Below, one piece after another: positions 45,666-56,530 of a stretch of DNA of 64,000 nt. Location: contig OX442319.1 of NCBI GenBank assembly GCA_949358305.1, forward strand, positions 5,146,001 to 5,210,000, written 5' to 3'. The DNA is from Strigamia acuminata. Lineage: Eukaryota; Arthropoda; Chilopoda; Geophilomorpha; Linotaeniidae. The notes beneath the pieces are model-generated. The model saw nothing but the letters and a program-made list of their open reading frames with translations, was not told the origin of the DNA and did no database searches. A program made the position numbers and the translations under genes. Numbering within the stretch: position 1 is the first letter of the stretch; every line of letters starts with the position of its first letter.

Positions 45666-46880
45666 ATGGCCCGGCAAATTTCTAAGGTAACCAGTCTTAA
45701 GGAAAAAAATATATTTTCTGAAAAATTCATTTATTTTTTTTAATTTTTAGGACAGTGCGAGTGGCGACATGAAGGAACAAGATGCTCCAACGCCTAAACG
45801 CGATGCCGCCACAAAATTTAATCTGGATATGGCCCGGCAAATTTCTAAGATAACCAGTGTTAAGGAAAAAAATATATTTTCTGAAAAATTCATTTATTTT
45901 TTTTAATTTTTAGGACAGTGCGAGTGGCGACATGAAGGAACAAGATGCTCCAACGCCTAAACGCGATGCCGCCACAAAATTTAATCTGGATATGGCCCGG
46001 CAAATTTCTAAGATAACCAGTGTTAAGGAAAAAAATATATTTTCTGAAAAATTCATTTATTTTTTTTAATTTTTAGGACAGTGCGAGTGGCGACATGAAG
46101 GAACAAGATGCTCCAACGCCTAAACGCGATGCCGCCACAAAATTTAATCTGGATATGGCCCGGCAAATTTCTAAGATAACCAGTGTTAAGGAAAAAAATA
46201 TATTTTCTGAAAAATTCATTTATTTTTTTTAATTTTTAGGACAGTGCGAGTGGCGACATGAAGGAACAAGATGCTCCAACGCCTAAACGCGATGCCGCCA
46301 CAAAATTTAATCTGGATATGGCCCGGCAAATTTCTAAGGTAACCAGTGTTAGAGAAAAAAATATATTTTCTGAAAAATTCATTTATTTTTTTTAATATTT
46401 AGGACGGTGCGAGTGGCGACATGAAGGAACAAGATGCTCCAACGTCTAAACGCGATGCCGCCACAAAATTTAATCTGGATATGGCCCGGCAAATTTCTAA
46501 GGTAACCAGTGTAAGAAAAAACTACTTTTCTGAAAAATTAAATTTTTTTTCTCTCATTTTTAGAACAATTCAACCGTCGAAACGGAGAAAAAAGATGCGA
46601 ACAGTAAGTTGGATGTAGTAATGGTGGTGCAATTGCCTAGGGTAAGCTCTGTTAAGAAAAAAACATCTTTTTTTGAAAAATTAAATTTTTTTTCTCTCAT
46701 TTTTAGGACAATTCGAACGTCGAAACGGAGAAAAAAGGAACTGAAGAGAAGACGTTTGACCTCGCCATGGCCCAGCGATTGTCCACTTTGACTCGCGAAA
46801 ACTTTAGATTAGAACAAGAATTGCATGATGCAAATGAAACAATTAAAGAGTTAAAGAAAATGGTGCAGCAAAACCCCTAA
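45666..46880 (+). CDS. repeat-exon gene with coiled-coil C-terminus
   Basis: First exon 45666-45686 (MARQISK). Then five tandem exons of exactly 99 nt at 45751, 45914, 46077, 46240 and 46403, each encoding a 33-residue unit starting DSASGDMKEQDAPTPKRD and ending MARQISK. Then 46564-46641 (NNSTVETEKKDANSK...) and the last exon 46707-46880 (LTRENFRLEQELHDANETIK, coiled coil). All junctions are phase 0. The donors after the first exon and array exons 4 and 5 are GTAACC, but array exons 1-3 have ATAACC. If those three are skipped or dead, the product is about 156 residues; if all are spliced, about 255. No family is recognised. The Met start coincides with the truncated first unit and is my inference. 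Confidence 0.65.
45751..46501 (+). repeat. 163-bp tandem exon+intron array, five copies
   Basis: Unit starts are spaced exactly 163 bp: 99-nt exon plus 64-nt intron ending TTTTTAG (TATTTAG in the last). Copies 1-3 are nearly identical, including the donor AT; copy 5 has a few exon changes (GACGGTGCG, ACGTCTAAA). Confidence 0.97.
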
Positions 46881-47287
46881 AAAGGTTTAAACATTTGATT
46901 TCTTTTTATTTGTTAATATTTTTTTTGATTTTCTAAAACTTGATTTTTTTCAACTAAAATTAATTTTCTTTCTTGAAACAATTATTTTTTTTATACATGT
47001 TTTGCAGCGCAGAATTTTTCTAAAAAATAATTATAACGATGAATACTTAATTGCCCGTTTTATCCATTGTGATCGCTCTTTCTAATTTCTAATTTCTAAT
47101 TTCTAATTCTTTGTAATTTTAAGTAAGGTTTACCTCAGACGTCAAGCGCTATCTATTCTAGAGGGTTACGGTACATAAATAATAGTTTAAATGACATAAC
47201 ATGTCACTTTGGAGAGATTCTACTCTTGAAGAGATTTACTACTTAAACCAGGTTCATCTCTATTGACAGGCCAATGTTCATACTATA

Positions 47288-47533
47288 CTCTGGCCATGTG
47301 TAAGTTTGGCCTAACTCCGAACCTCATAACTCACTCTGTGCTGCCACCAGGAAAAATAGTTCATAGTTTATTGCTTGCTTCTTCCAGAAACCAAAACAAT
47401 TTTGAAATTTATTATTGATTGTTAAGTCTGAAACAAAATGGATACCAGTAACTCCGGTGTTCGGATCTATTTTTTTGTATCACTACACCAGAGAAAAGGC
47501 TCGGAGTTAGGCCAAACTTACACATGGCCAGAG
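47288..47533. mobile_element. 246-bp MITE with CTCTGGCCATGTGTAAGTTT ends, TA duplication
   Basis: Inverted ends of about 35 bp, flanked by TA at 47286-47287 and 47534-47535. It is of mariner insertion type with no transposase. Confidence 0.85.
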
Positions 47534-48846
47534 TAGGGCTCTCACTTTGTATTGAAACTGGGCATCTTTCAAACTCGTTTATTATAATCATATAAAACCA
47601 GTTCATGACAAAATTGTTCAATAGATTTTGCATTTATATAATTTTATTGACCTTGCTTTGGTCAATTTAATGACACGTAAAAAAACGCTAGATCTTTGAT
47701 TTTGTCTGTTCAATTCTACAATAGTTTGAACTAACCAACCACAAAACTAACTGGAAGAGATGTAAGGCAAAGGCTAACTAACCCCTTATTTTTGCTAATA
47801 TCAGTTTTTGTTAAATTATTCATTTTAGTGATTGTGTATGCTGCTTGGTAGGAAATCCATTGAATACATTAACCAATTAGAGCTTTCCTGTAACCACCAA
47901 ACTACCAATTCAACTATTGGCATGGTTCCCATCCCACCATAGTCATTCGGAACTGTTATGTTATCAACCATGATGAACATCTAGATATTGTAAATCAGGA
48001 ACCATGATGAACATCTAGATATTATAAATCAGGAACCATGATGAACATATAGATATTGTAAATCAGGAACCATGACCAATAACTTCTACAGAAGAGATAT
48101 GTCCAGTCTGCGTTAAGGTTTCATGGCGTTGTATGCGAGAAAAGACGCTAGCCAGTCCCAAGAAACCAAAGACACTGACATTGCAAAGCATGCACATCCC
48201 AAGATCATGATGCTTGCAGAACGGTACGGAGACTTTTCATTGCGCTTCTTTATCAGAGCTCTCTTTTAGGCTTGCAATTTTTTTATGCTTATAGGAAGTA
48301 TTAATTAGTGGTTAAGTCTTGATTATTTCCGGTTAATCAAGACTGAATTCACACAATTGGGAGATGCCACCTTCGCACGGAAAGCAGACGACGCTCTCTG
48401 ATTGGTTGAAGAAGGCTTGAATTTGCCGCAACGTGTTTATTTCGATAAGAATTATCTTGAAAGTTTTTTTTCTTATGGAAGTCCAATGGGACTTTAACTG
48501 TTTTGTTACAATTTTAAGAGTTATTTTGTTATATTCCTTGTTATTTTTGTCAATAGAGATTGCTGATTATGAAACAGCAATAATCTTACTTCTGGTGCAC
48601 AATTGTTGTTAGGCATGAGCAGTTCTATTCAATGCAGGATTTTTTGCTAAGTTAACTAAGACAGTTCGAAGAAAGAACATGGATGAATAAACCTTTTTTT
48701 TTATCTCGCACTTTTCTATGGATCGTGGTAAACAACGGTTTCTTTCCCACCGGGGATCCTTTTGATTCTTCTGGATATAAACAGTGCTATGACTGCTTTG
48801 TCCAGTTGCACTTTTTTCAAGCCCACTGTACGGTCAGCCATCGATC

Positions 48847-49057
48847 TGTTGGGAATTAACGGAGCCGCATGCACCGCAGAGAAGCCACACGTTAAAAGAA
48901 CGTGCAGTGCACGCGATCACGTTTTGATCACGCGGGATCAGTGGATCTAATCGGCAGTGAGCATTTACTATTATTTAAACCTTTGATCTATTTGAATAAA
49001 ATCATTTGTTATATTTCACTACAACCATTCGTGTCGTGGCCGAATTTATTTCCAACA
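48847..49057 (+). mobile_element. 211-bp solo LTR (family B) with CGATC duplication
   Basis: It starts TGTTGGGAATTAACGG and ends ATTTCCAACA. The five bases CGATC flank both ends (48842-48846, 49058-49062). AATAAAA lies inside. Same family as 42757-42949 and the LTR piece at 8088. Confidence 0.85.
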
Positions 49058-50519
49058 CGATCACCCAGCTTGCAAGCAACACAGCGACAAGAGACTGGTC
49101 AGTAGAAACCGATCGCATTCACAAGTCGAAAACTGTCGCAAGTGGGGTTGACGGTATTCCCAAACGGAGAAGGTAGCTTGGAGCTTCGAGAAATTTGGAA
49201 TTTATCTAATCAGCAGGGTTAGGTTAGGTTAGGGTTAGCAGGGGTTGGAATCCACATTCCAGCTCCTGTCAATGAGCAGTGTTCAGCCAGTTCTCAGGCA
49301 AAGAACATCGCTAGAACCTTGCTGGAGACCACCTTGTTGGGACACCAGCTGATTCTTCCAAGCATCCAGCATACCAGATAGATGAATACTTGTTCCACTA
49401 CAGAACACAGCAGGCATCCAATGAAAGAAAACTTTCTATTCTTATTTTCCAACTAAAATTGTTAGCAATAAAATATTGGAACAGAAAAAAATTTCTACCA
49501 TTTCCTCCTGTGGTAGTTGGCACCTAGATATTGTACAGGAGCTTATTAAATTGTTCGTGCAATTTCTTTTATTCCTTACATTTTATTTCAAGTTTCACGC
49601 ACTACCGGTAGTTAGTTGATACTGCAATATTGTACAGAGAAATACAACATTTACTTGTTCAATATTATTCGGATTTGTAAAATTTTCTTGACCTTTGTTT
49701 GGTTAATTGAATGACACGAAAAAACCGCTAGATCTTTGATTTTTTTCTGTTTATTTCTACAATAGTTTTGAATTAACCAACCAAAAAACTAACTGGACCA
49801 ATGGGACTACAGCATGTAAAGTGCCTTTTTGAGTGCAACTAGAGTATAGCCCTTATTTTTTGTAAATGCTGCTTCCCCATCATAGTCATTCGGAACTCTT
49901 ATCGTCTTATGTATTACTATGTAATTCTAAAGGTCTGAATTTTTTTACCAAAAAATTCTTTATCGAGCTGGGCAAATTGCCTTCAGCTGTCGATAAGCTT
50001 CTAGAAGCACGTGTGAATGGACATTCTCTATTTCCAGTAACGTGGTGTGCCAATACCCAAGTGAAGGGTTTTATTTAATAATAGCTTGAAATATCCCCTG
50101 TTGTAAATCAGTCCAATGACAGTTCGGCTGACCTTAATATGTTGTCACCATTATTTGTGTTTAACTTGCAAATCCAGGTTCACATTTCTAAGAGTCAATT
50201 TCATTGTAAGCTGACAAATTAATGTTACCGTTACTACAGTCATTCCATACGTTAACTTATTCAATGGATTTCGTATTTTAAATTTTTTTTGACCATGTTT
50301 TAATTAATTGAGTGACAAGAAAAAGATGTTGCAATTTTTTAGATTTTCAAGTGTTCTGAAATAACCAACAAGATACTTACTTGAAGGTGGCAGCCAAAAG
50401 CTAATATGTTTTTGATATATTTTGTTAAATTTTTTATATGTATATACCTTATTTGTATTTTTTATTAAATTTACTTGTTTGTATTTTTTTTAATTTTTTT
50501 ATTTCTTCGGTCGTGTGTC

Positions 50520-50645
50520 AGGGGATCGTTCGCCATCCTTGTCTTGTGCCACCTTCAACCTTCAACTAGCACAAGATTTACGCGATGCAAACCAAATGAT
50601 TAAACATTTAACGGATCTGTTGCGCCAAAACACCAAAAAAGGTTA
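50520..50645 (+). pseudogene. relic last exon of a paralogue of the exon-array gene
   Basis: The frame reads TFNLQLAQDLRDANQMIKHL, then TDLLRQNTKKG-stop. It aligns with ENFRLEQELHDANETIKELK of the gene ending at 46880, and the 3' flanks also match (GGTTTAAACATTTGAT / GGTTAAAACATTTGAT). No upstream array or start is nearby. It is either a dead duplicate or the end of a gene I cannot see. Confidence 0.6.
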
Positions 50646-50961
50646 AAACATTTGATAAAAAAAAATTATTAATATTTTTTTTGGTTTTTGGTTTTGGTTT
50701 TTGGTTATCCAACAAAATATTGTAAAGTATTGTTCAAATAAACAATGATTTTCTGAAGAAAACGTTTTTTTTCGCGATATTTTTGAATGTGGTGCTAAGC
50801 TTTTTCTGCCGGCCCAACTCACATGAGGCAATTAGCGTGGTGACCTAATACACTTGTGCCAAGTTTCGCAAATTCAAATGGTCATAACTTTTGGCCCATT
50901 CAAGTTAAAATTTCATTTTTTTTAAAAAATAAAGCCCAATGTTTGTTCTATAAGTTGCATT

Positions 50962-51224
50962 TACCGTATTTTACCAAATAAGAGCCGCGGCTCTTATTCA
51001 AAACTGCCACTTTGAGCTGCGGCTTTAATTCGGGGGCGGCTCCAATTCGGGGGCGGCTCTTATTTTAAATAGTAGCCAATATCTAACTATTACGTTCATT
51101 GTACGTATATAGCCGCGGCTACTATTCGAGGGCAGCTCTTATATTAAGTCGCCTATCTCGGCCGCGGCTACTATTCGAGGGCGGCTACAATTCGAAGGCG
51201 ACTCTTATTCGGTAAAATACGGTA
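50962..51224. mobile_element. 263-bp MITE with TACCGTATTTTACC ends
   Basis: The left TACCGTATTTTACCAAATAA and right GGTAAAATACGGTA are inverted. The interior repeats GCCGCGGCT and ATTCGAGGGCGGCT words. Other copies: 60257-61007 and a fragment at 37901. Confidence 0.85.
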
Positions 51225-52864
51225 TTTATTTTGATTAAAAACATTTTTTACGGTTTGAATTTTACGATTTTATTTCTTGCAACATCAAAAAATACATGCG
51301 GCCCAATACACATGGGTTTGGGTTGTATAATAATTAAATTATAAAACTAAATTTGCTTCAAGTTCACTAAAAATCTGTGTTAGTTGCATTTAAACTTGCT
51401 GTTGCCCCCAGGAAAAGTAGACTACTCTAGCCACCAGTGGCAGAAAAATGAACTGCTCATTTAGAGCTGGAGCAGCGTGAGAGCAAGTGAAGATTTTTTT
51501 GGCCTTAGGTGTACATTGCCTTGTGTCTTGTGGGCCCCCTAGAATTTGAGAGCCCGTGTGGACCCGTGCCACTTTCAAGCGGATCTTTCCGTTTGGCACC
51601 CTCAAGTGGCAACGGCCATCTTCGCAGAGCCCATCTTACATCAATGCGAGCCCACTAATATGTATTTTGTGAGATGCTATATAAGGAATTTGAATGAGCC
51701 AAGCTGAGCCATTCGACCTTCCTCACTTCACATATGAAATACACCATAAGGTGTTAAAAGCCATTTGATCCAATGCCTTGATTTTTGTACATGTGAAAAT
51801 TCGAATAAGTTCTTCAGCATTTGATAAATGCTACACTCATATATTAGAGTGCAGGCTTACAATAAACCAAATTTTTCCATTTTATAAATGGAATGCAGTC
51901 TTACAGTGTTCCAATTTTTTTTTTATCTCAGTAGTATTGTGTTTGGTAAATGCTGGACTCATTATGGAATGCAGGCTTACAATACAAATCATTTATCAAA
52001 AGAACATTCGGAACACAATTTAGAAAGCAACCGCTAAAATTTGTACATTTTGTGTCACATCGAAATCACAAAATGGCGGCGAACAAAGAACACGCGTGAG
52101 AAATGCAATATAAATCACTCGTTTCCGAAATAACTCGCACGATACATGAAACAAACGATACCCGTTTGCGAAGAACAATGATTTCTAAACCAAATGAAGT
52201 ACAAAATGAAGCACAATCCACCCAAGCTGAAATCTGACAAAGCGAAATGTTCTCCTCTCCAACGCGTCTTGTCTGACTTGTGGCTGTGAAGTCTAGCTGC
52301 ACGCATGCGCGAACCCACTCTCGAACCCACTCACCCATTTGTTTTCACATTAACACGCGCGCCGTCTAGCGAGAGAAATTATCAACAAGTCTACGTACAC
52401 GCTGTAATACCTCGTTTGTTGAGATGCCATATCATGATTATAAATTCTTCTTTTTTCCATCACGAGTATTTGTTGTGAGATAACACCACGAGCAATTGTA
52501 TTATTGCAAACCGCACCCTTTAGAAACAAAAAAGACCCGGAACTATTAGGATTACTAATCAAAATTATGCAAACGTGAACTGAACAAAACATTATGAGCA
52601 AACAAATCAAAAGTTCTAATGTGTTGCAGCAAACACCGGGAACGTAACGACCAAAATCAACACTGAAAATGATTTCATTCTCAAAGTGAACCGAGACACC
52701 CAACATCAGAAAATAAACGCTCAAGACACACCCAAAACTTAATGATCCGAAGTTAGCATTGTTTGCTTTATTGCTTTTGACGTCACACTTCACAAACTGA
52801 AATTCTTAAGCAGATGAGAGAACAAAAGCAGAATCGACTATTCTTTCGTAAACCGGGTACAAAA
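51225..52864. other. intergenic and promoter region of paralogue 1
   Basis: No gene is supported. Partly repeated words (GAATGCAGGCTTACA) occur at 51848-51985. The block at about 52440-52600 (CACGAGTA...CCACGAGCAATTGTA) is similar to 54635-54730 upstream of paralogue 2, consistent with a duplicated promoter. Confidence 0.45.
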
Positions 52865-54172
52865 ATGGCATCCTCCTTTAAAATAATAAGGTGTCAAGAC
52901 TGCAGACAGCTGGTTAAGTTTCAACAAAATGGTAAAGATTTTGGTGCTCAAGTTTGCATTTGGGACATTGCAAGGTGTAAAAGAAACTCAAAGCCGAGAA
53001 ATGCTGCAACACAGATTGAACTTAGTGAAACAGAAAAATCATTGGCACCGGTACCAACTGAAGATGTGATTCCGTACACGGTACACTGCAATAAATCTAC
53101 GACTCCTGTGGAAAGATATCTCAATGTTTTTGTACGAAGTGTGAGTGTTCGGACGGACGCCACGTGGTCTGGGGAGAGCCACGAGGCGCTGGACGCAACA
53201 CACACGATAAAACTAACCACGAAATACACGAAGACACAATATAGTTTTGGTTATTGGCTTTATTAGTTGTCTAGGGGTATGATGCAGTGTCCCATAGTGT
53301 ATTTCGCTAGTGCGACGGTTCCTTCGAACCATCCCTAATCAGACCGCGTGGCACAGCCGCCATCGGCCGCCATGTTGGAAATTAATGATGAGTTGGAATG
53401 GAAATCTTTGTTTTACAATTTCTTTTGGTCAAGTTTTCAAAGGATTTCATGATTAAATGTGGAACTATTCTTTCCTTATTGGAAAGAATTGATTTACAAA
53501 TGTCTTTTCATGTTTGGATTGGAAATATAAATTTTTCTAGAGTGATATTTAATTTTTTTTTAATTTTTTGCAGAATTTTAACACACATTATGAGGAATTG
53601 ATAACATTTTGTAAAACCAATTATCCAGAATTGGCAGTATTAGTAAGACAAATGAATCAATTATTTAATATTTTAATTAATTAATTTTTTTTTAAAATTA
53701 GGTGACAGATTTTCACATAACAATTACAAGACCTACATTTCTTGATTTGGTGATTCCTGGAGATTCCCCTGTGAAATTAGTCGTGACACTAAGTAATGAT
53801 ATTAGCCACTTTGTGATCCCTTTCGGTATCACGATGAAAGTGCCAATGTGGACCGACAACAAATTCAACGAAGAAATTGCAAAGAAATACCTGGATATGT
53901 TGGACCCTAAAATGTGCTATCTTTTCTGTTGTGGCATTCCAAATTATGTGGCATCTGAAAATGATCCAGGAATGATAAAGAATCGTGTAGACTTCTGTGA
54001 AAGATCGCGCAGTGAGAAATGTCTCGTGTGGTATCAGGCGGATACAAAAAGTAGAAAAAGTAGTACTTTTTTCGGCGTAAGTATGTGTTGTCATTGCCGG
54101 GAAATGAGTAACGAAAGTTTACTGCAAGTAAACCAAAGTAACCCAAAGATTATTAAGGCCCAAGTTGAGTAA
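52865..54172 (+). CDS. unrecognised CxxC protein, paralogue 1
   Basis: Exon 1 starts at ATG 52865 (MASSFKIIRCQDCRQLVKFQ) and ends near 53055-53065 (two possible GT donors). Exon 2 is 53574-53642 and exon 3 is 53702-54172. The C-terminal 157 residues are the conserved core: FHITITRPTFLDLVIPGDSP, KYLDMLDPKMCYLFCCGIPN, CLVWYQAD and GVSMCCHCRE. CxxC near the N-terminus and CCHC near the end suggest a metal site, not proven. No signal or membrane segment. Intron 1 contains a family A LTR piece. Exon sizes of 2 (69 nt) and 3 match paralogue 2 almost exactly. Confidence 0.7.
53140..53370 (-). mobile_element. family A LTR copy in intron 1 of paralogue 1
   Basis: It starts TGTGAGTGTTCGGACGGACG on plus and is the reverse complement of the last about 230 bp of the LTR at 1791-2334, including reverse AATAAAG. 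Right limit approximate; no target duplication seen. Confidence 0.65.
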
Positions 54173-54882
54173 AAACTTCACGATAACTAATTTAATATGT
54201 CATCGCACTGTATTGGGGCAAAAAATAAAAATAAAAATTGTATTGTATAAAGAAACATTCATTTGTTGTTGCAATATTTGCAGAAATGTTTGACATCAAT
54301 TTTATTTTTCAATAAACGACATTTTGTGACAAAAAGTAAATCGATGGTTGATGGTGAAGTTTCAAATTTATTTATATTTCAAATGTTAGTCATAGAAAAT
54401 TTTTTTTTTAAAAGAAATATAATAAAATAAAAAAAGAAAATCCTTTAGATGCTTCAAAAATCAAAAGAAATAGACAAATATTGGACAAAACATCGTTACA
54501 TCAAGAGCGCTTCAGTATCCGTTGAAGTTCCAAATAGCGCCACCGAGGGCGCCAAACTTGACCGCCATTACGTGGTTGCGAAAATTTAAATCGTATATTG
54601 TTGAGAGACAATAAATAATACAGTAATGATAATATCACGAGTAGTATTTTGATGTAATACCACGAGCTATTGTACAAACAAACCAAGTAAACAAGAAAGA
54701 AAAAAGAGCGAAAACTATTTGAATTAAGAAACAAAATTATACGCCAAGATTCCTCATTTCCTTCCATCACTTCTCGGATCTAAACGAACGACAAAATTTG
54801 ACGTGTTTTTAATTTCGCCCGTTCTAGTATGGATGCGGAGCTGAAATACTCGAAGACAACTAAACATAAGTAAACAATATCC
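54173..54882. other. spacer between the paralogues
   Basis: It contains the 3' end of paralogue 1 (AATAAAAATAAA-like words near 54225) and the promoter of paralogue 2. No gene seen. Confidence 0.45.
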
Positions 54883-56530
54883 ATGATTTCACCGGCAAAG
54901 TTGTGCATTAACTGCGGCAAACATGGTCAAGCTCGACAACCTAAAGAACATTCTAAAGATTGCGCCGTTCAAGTTTGCATTTTGGACATTAAACGACTTC
55001 TAAGCCTGACAAAAATTAAAAGGTCCAAAACCGCAACACGGAAAAGCTTTGCACCAAAAAAAGATAATGCAACGCAGGTGGAATTTGTACGAGTCGAAAA
55101 AAAATTGATACCAATTCAATATCCGGTATAAAAAAAAACAAGAAACGGCCGCTATTTTTGTTTAATTTAAATTTTACATTTAGGTAATGAAAAAACATCA
55201 CGAGGATTTGATTAAATTTTGCAAATTCAATTATCCTGAATTGACAGTATCAGTAAGACAAATAATTGCTAAGGCTGCTGTTTTTGCGGAAAATAAATGT
55301 TGTTTAAAATGTTTCCATACTCGTGGATAGGGCAAATGGAGCATTTTGACACCAAAATTTTTGCATTCTGAGAATTTTTTTGGTCCGCAATTTCCGCAAT
55401 CGGACCGTTGCACCGAAACTTCATCTTTTGTTTTGAAATTTCATCTTTTGTATTGAAATTTCATCTTTTATACCGAAATTTCATCTTTTGTATTGAAATT
55501 TCATCTTTTGTTTTGAAATTTCATCTTTTGTATTGAAATTTCATCTTTTATACCGAAATTTCATCTTTTATATTGAAATTTCATCTTTTGTTTTGAAATT
55601 TCATCTTTTGTTTTGAAATTTCATCTTTTGTTTTGAAATTTCATCTTTTGTTTTGAAATTTCATCTTTTGAACTAAAATTTCATCTTTTGTACCGAAATT
55701 TCATCTTTTGGACCAAAATTTCATCTTTTGGACCAAAATTTCATCTTTTGGACCAAAATTTCATCTTTTGGACCAAAATTTCATCTTTTGGACCAAAATT
55801 TCATCTTTTGGACCAAAATTTCATCTTTTGGACCAAAATTTCATCTTTTGGACCAAAATTTCATCTTTTGGACCAAAATTTCATCTTTTGGACCAAAATT
55901 TCATCTTTTGGACCAAAATTTCATCTTTTGGACCAAAATTTCATCTTTTGGACCAAAATTTCCACCCGCAAATTCATTGTTTTTAGTCCGCAAAAATCGC
56001 AGCTTTAATAATTGCACAAAAATTGGTATAAATACAAAGATTAAATATCAATACAGGTGACGGATTATCACATCATAATTACAAGAACGTCATTGTATGA
56101 TTTGCTGATTCCTGGAGATTCTCCCGTGAAACTGGTGGTGACATTAAGCAACGACAATTGTTGCTTTGTAATCTTTTTTGGGAGCACGAAAGAAGTGCCA
56201 ATTTGGATCCGCAACGAATTAAACCGAGAAGTTTCGAAAAAATGCCTCGATATGTTGGACCCGAGAATGCGCTACGTTTTCTGTTGCGGGATTTTAAACT
56301 ACGCAACGTCTGGGAACGTTAAAGGAATGATAAAGAGTCGTATAGGTTTGTGCGAAAGATCGCAGAGTGAGAATTGTCTCGTGTGGTATCAGGCGGAAGA
56401 AGATGAATCGGAAAGTAATATTTTCTCCGGCGTTAGTATGTGTTGTCATTGTCGGGATCTGAATAAAGGCTTAATGCACATGTCAAGAGATCCGGCGAAC
56501 CTGCAGATGGTTAGGCCCCAAGTGGATTAA
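54883..56530 (+). CDS. unrecognised CxxC protein, paralogue 2
   Basis: Exons 54883-55125, 55184-55252 and 56057-56530, all GT-AG and phase 0, 261 residues. It starts MISPAKLCINCGKHGQ and has AVQVCILDI where paralogue 1 has AQVCIWDI. The core repeats VKLVVTLSND, KCLDMLDPRMRYVFCCGI, CLVWYQAE and GVSMCCHCRD. It is a tandem duplicate in the same orientation, 710 bp downstream. Intron 2 has expanded to about 800 bp by a 20-bp minisatellite; the equivalent intron in paralogue 1 is 59 bp. Function unknown; I do not recognise a family. Confidence 0.78.
55421..55965. repeat. 20-bp minisatellite, about 27 copies, in intron 2 of paralogue 2
   Basis: The unit is TTTCATCTTTTGGACCAAAA. The last about 13 copies are identical. 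The first half is a mixture of variants with TTTTGA, TATTGA or ATACCGA in the variable position. Long plus-strand frames (to 110 codons) here are repeat artefacts. Confidence 0.97.

Larger units (their letters stand above)
46881..50519. repeat. repeat-rich intergenic region with three copies of a spacer block
   Basis: A block containing AATTTAATGACACG...CGCTAGATCTTTGATTTT and ...AACCAACCA.AAAACTAACTGG occurs at about 47640, 49690 and (diverged) 50290; CATAGTCATTCGGAACT recurs at 47940 and 49877. A 34-bp repeat starting ACCATGATGAACATCTAGAT occurs about three times at 47968-48072. No intact gene is seen. Confidence 0.6.

Noticed and set aside
45751-46175. U12-type (minor spliceosome) explanation for the AT donors
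   Set aside because: U12 AT-AC introns start ATATCCTT and end AC. These start ATAACC and end AG, so they do not fit.
52814-52864. Upstream Met as start of paralogue 1
   Set aside because: The extra 17 residues have no counterpart in paralogue 2, whose first residues align with the Met at 52865.
55421-56060. Long plus-strand frames of about 100 codons in three overlapping registers
   Set aside because: They arise from a 20-bp repeat that cycles through all frames; they lie in an intron.
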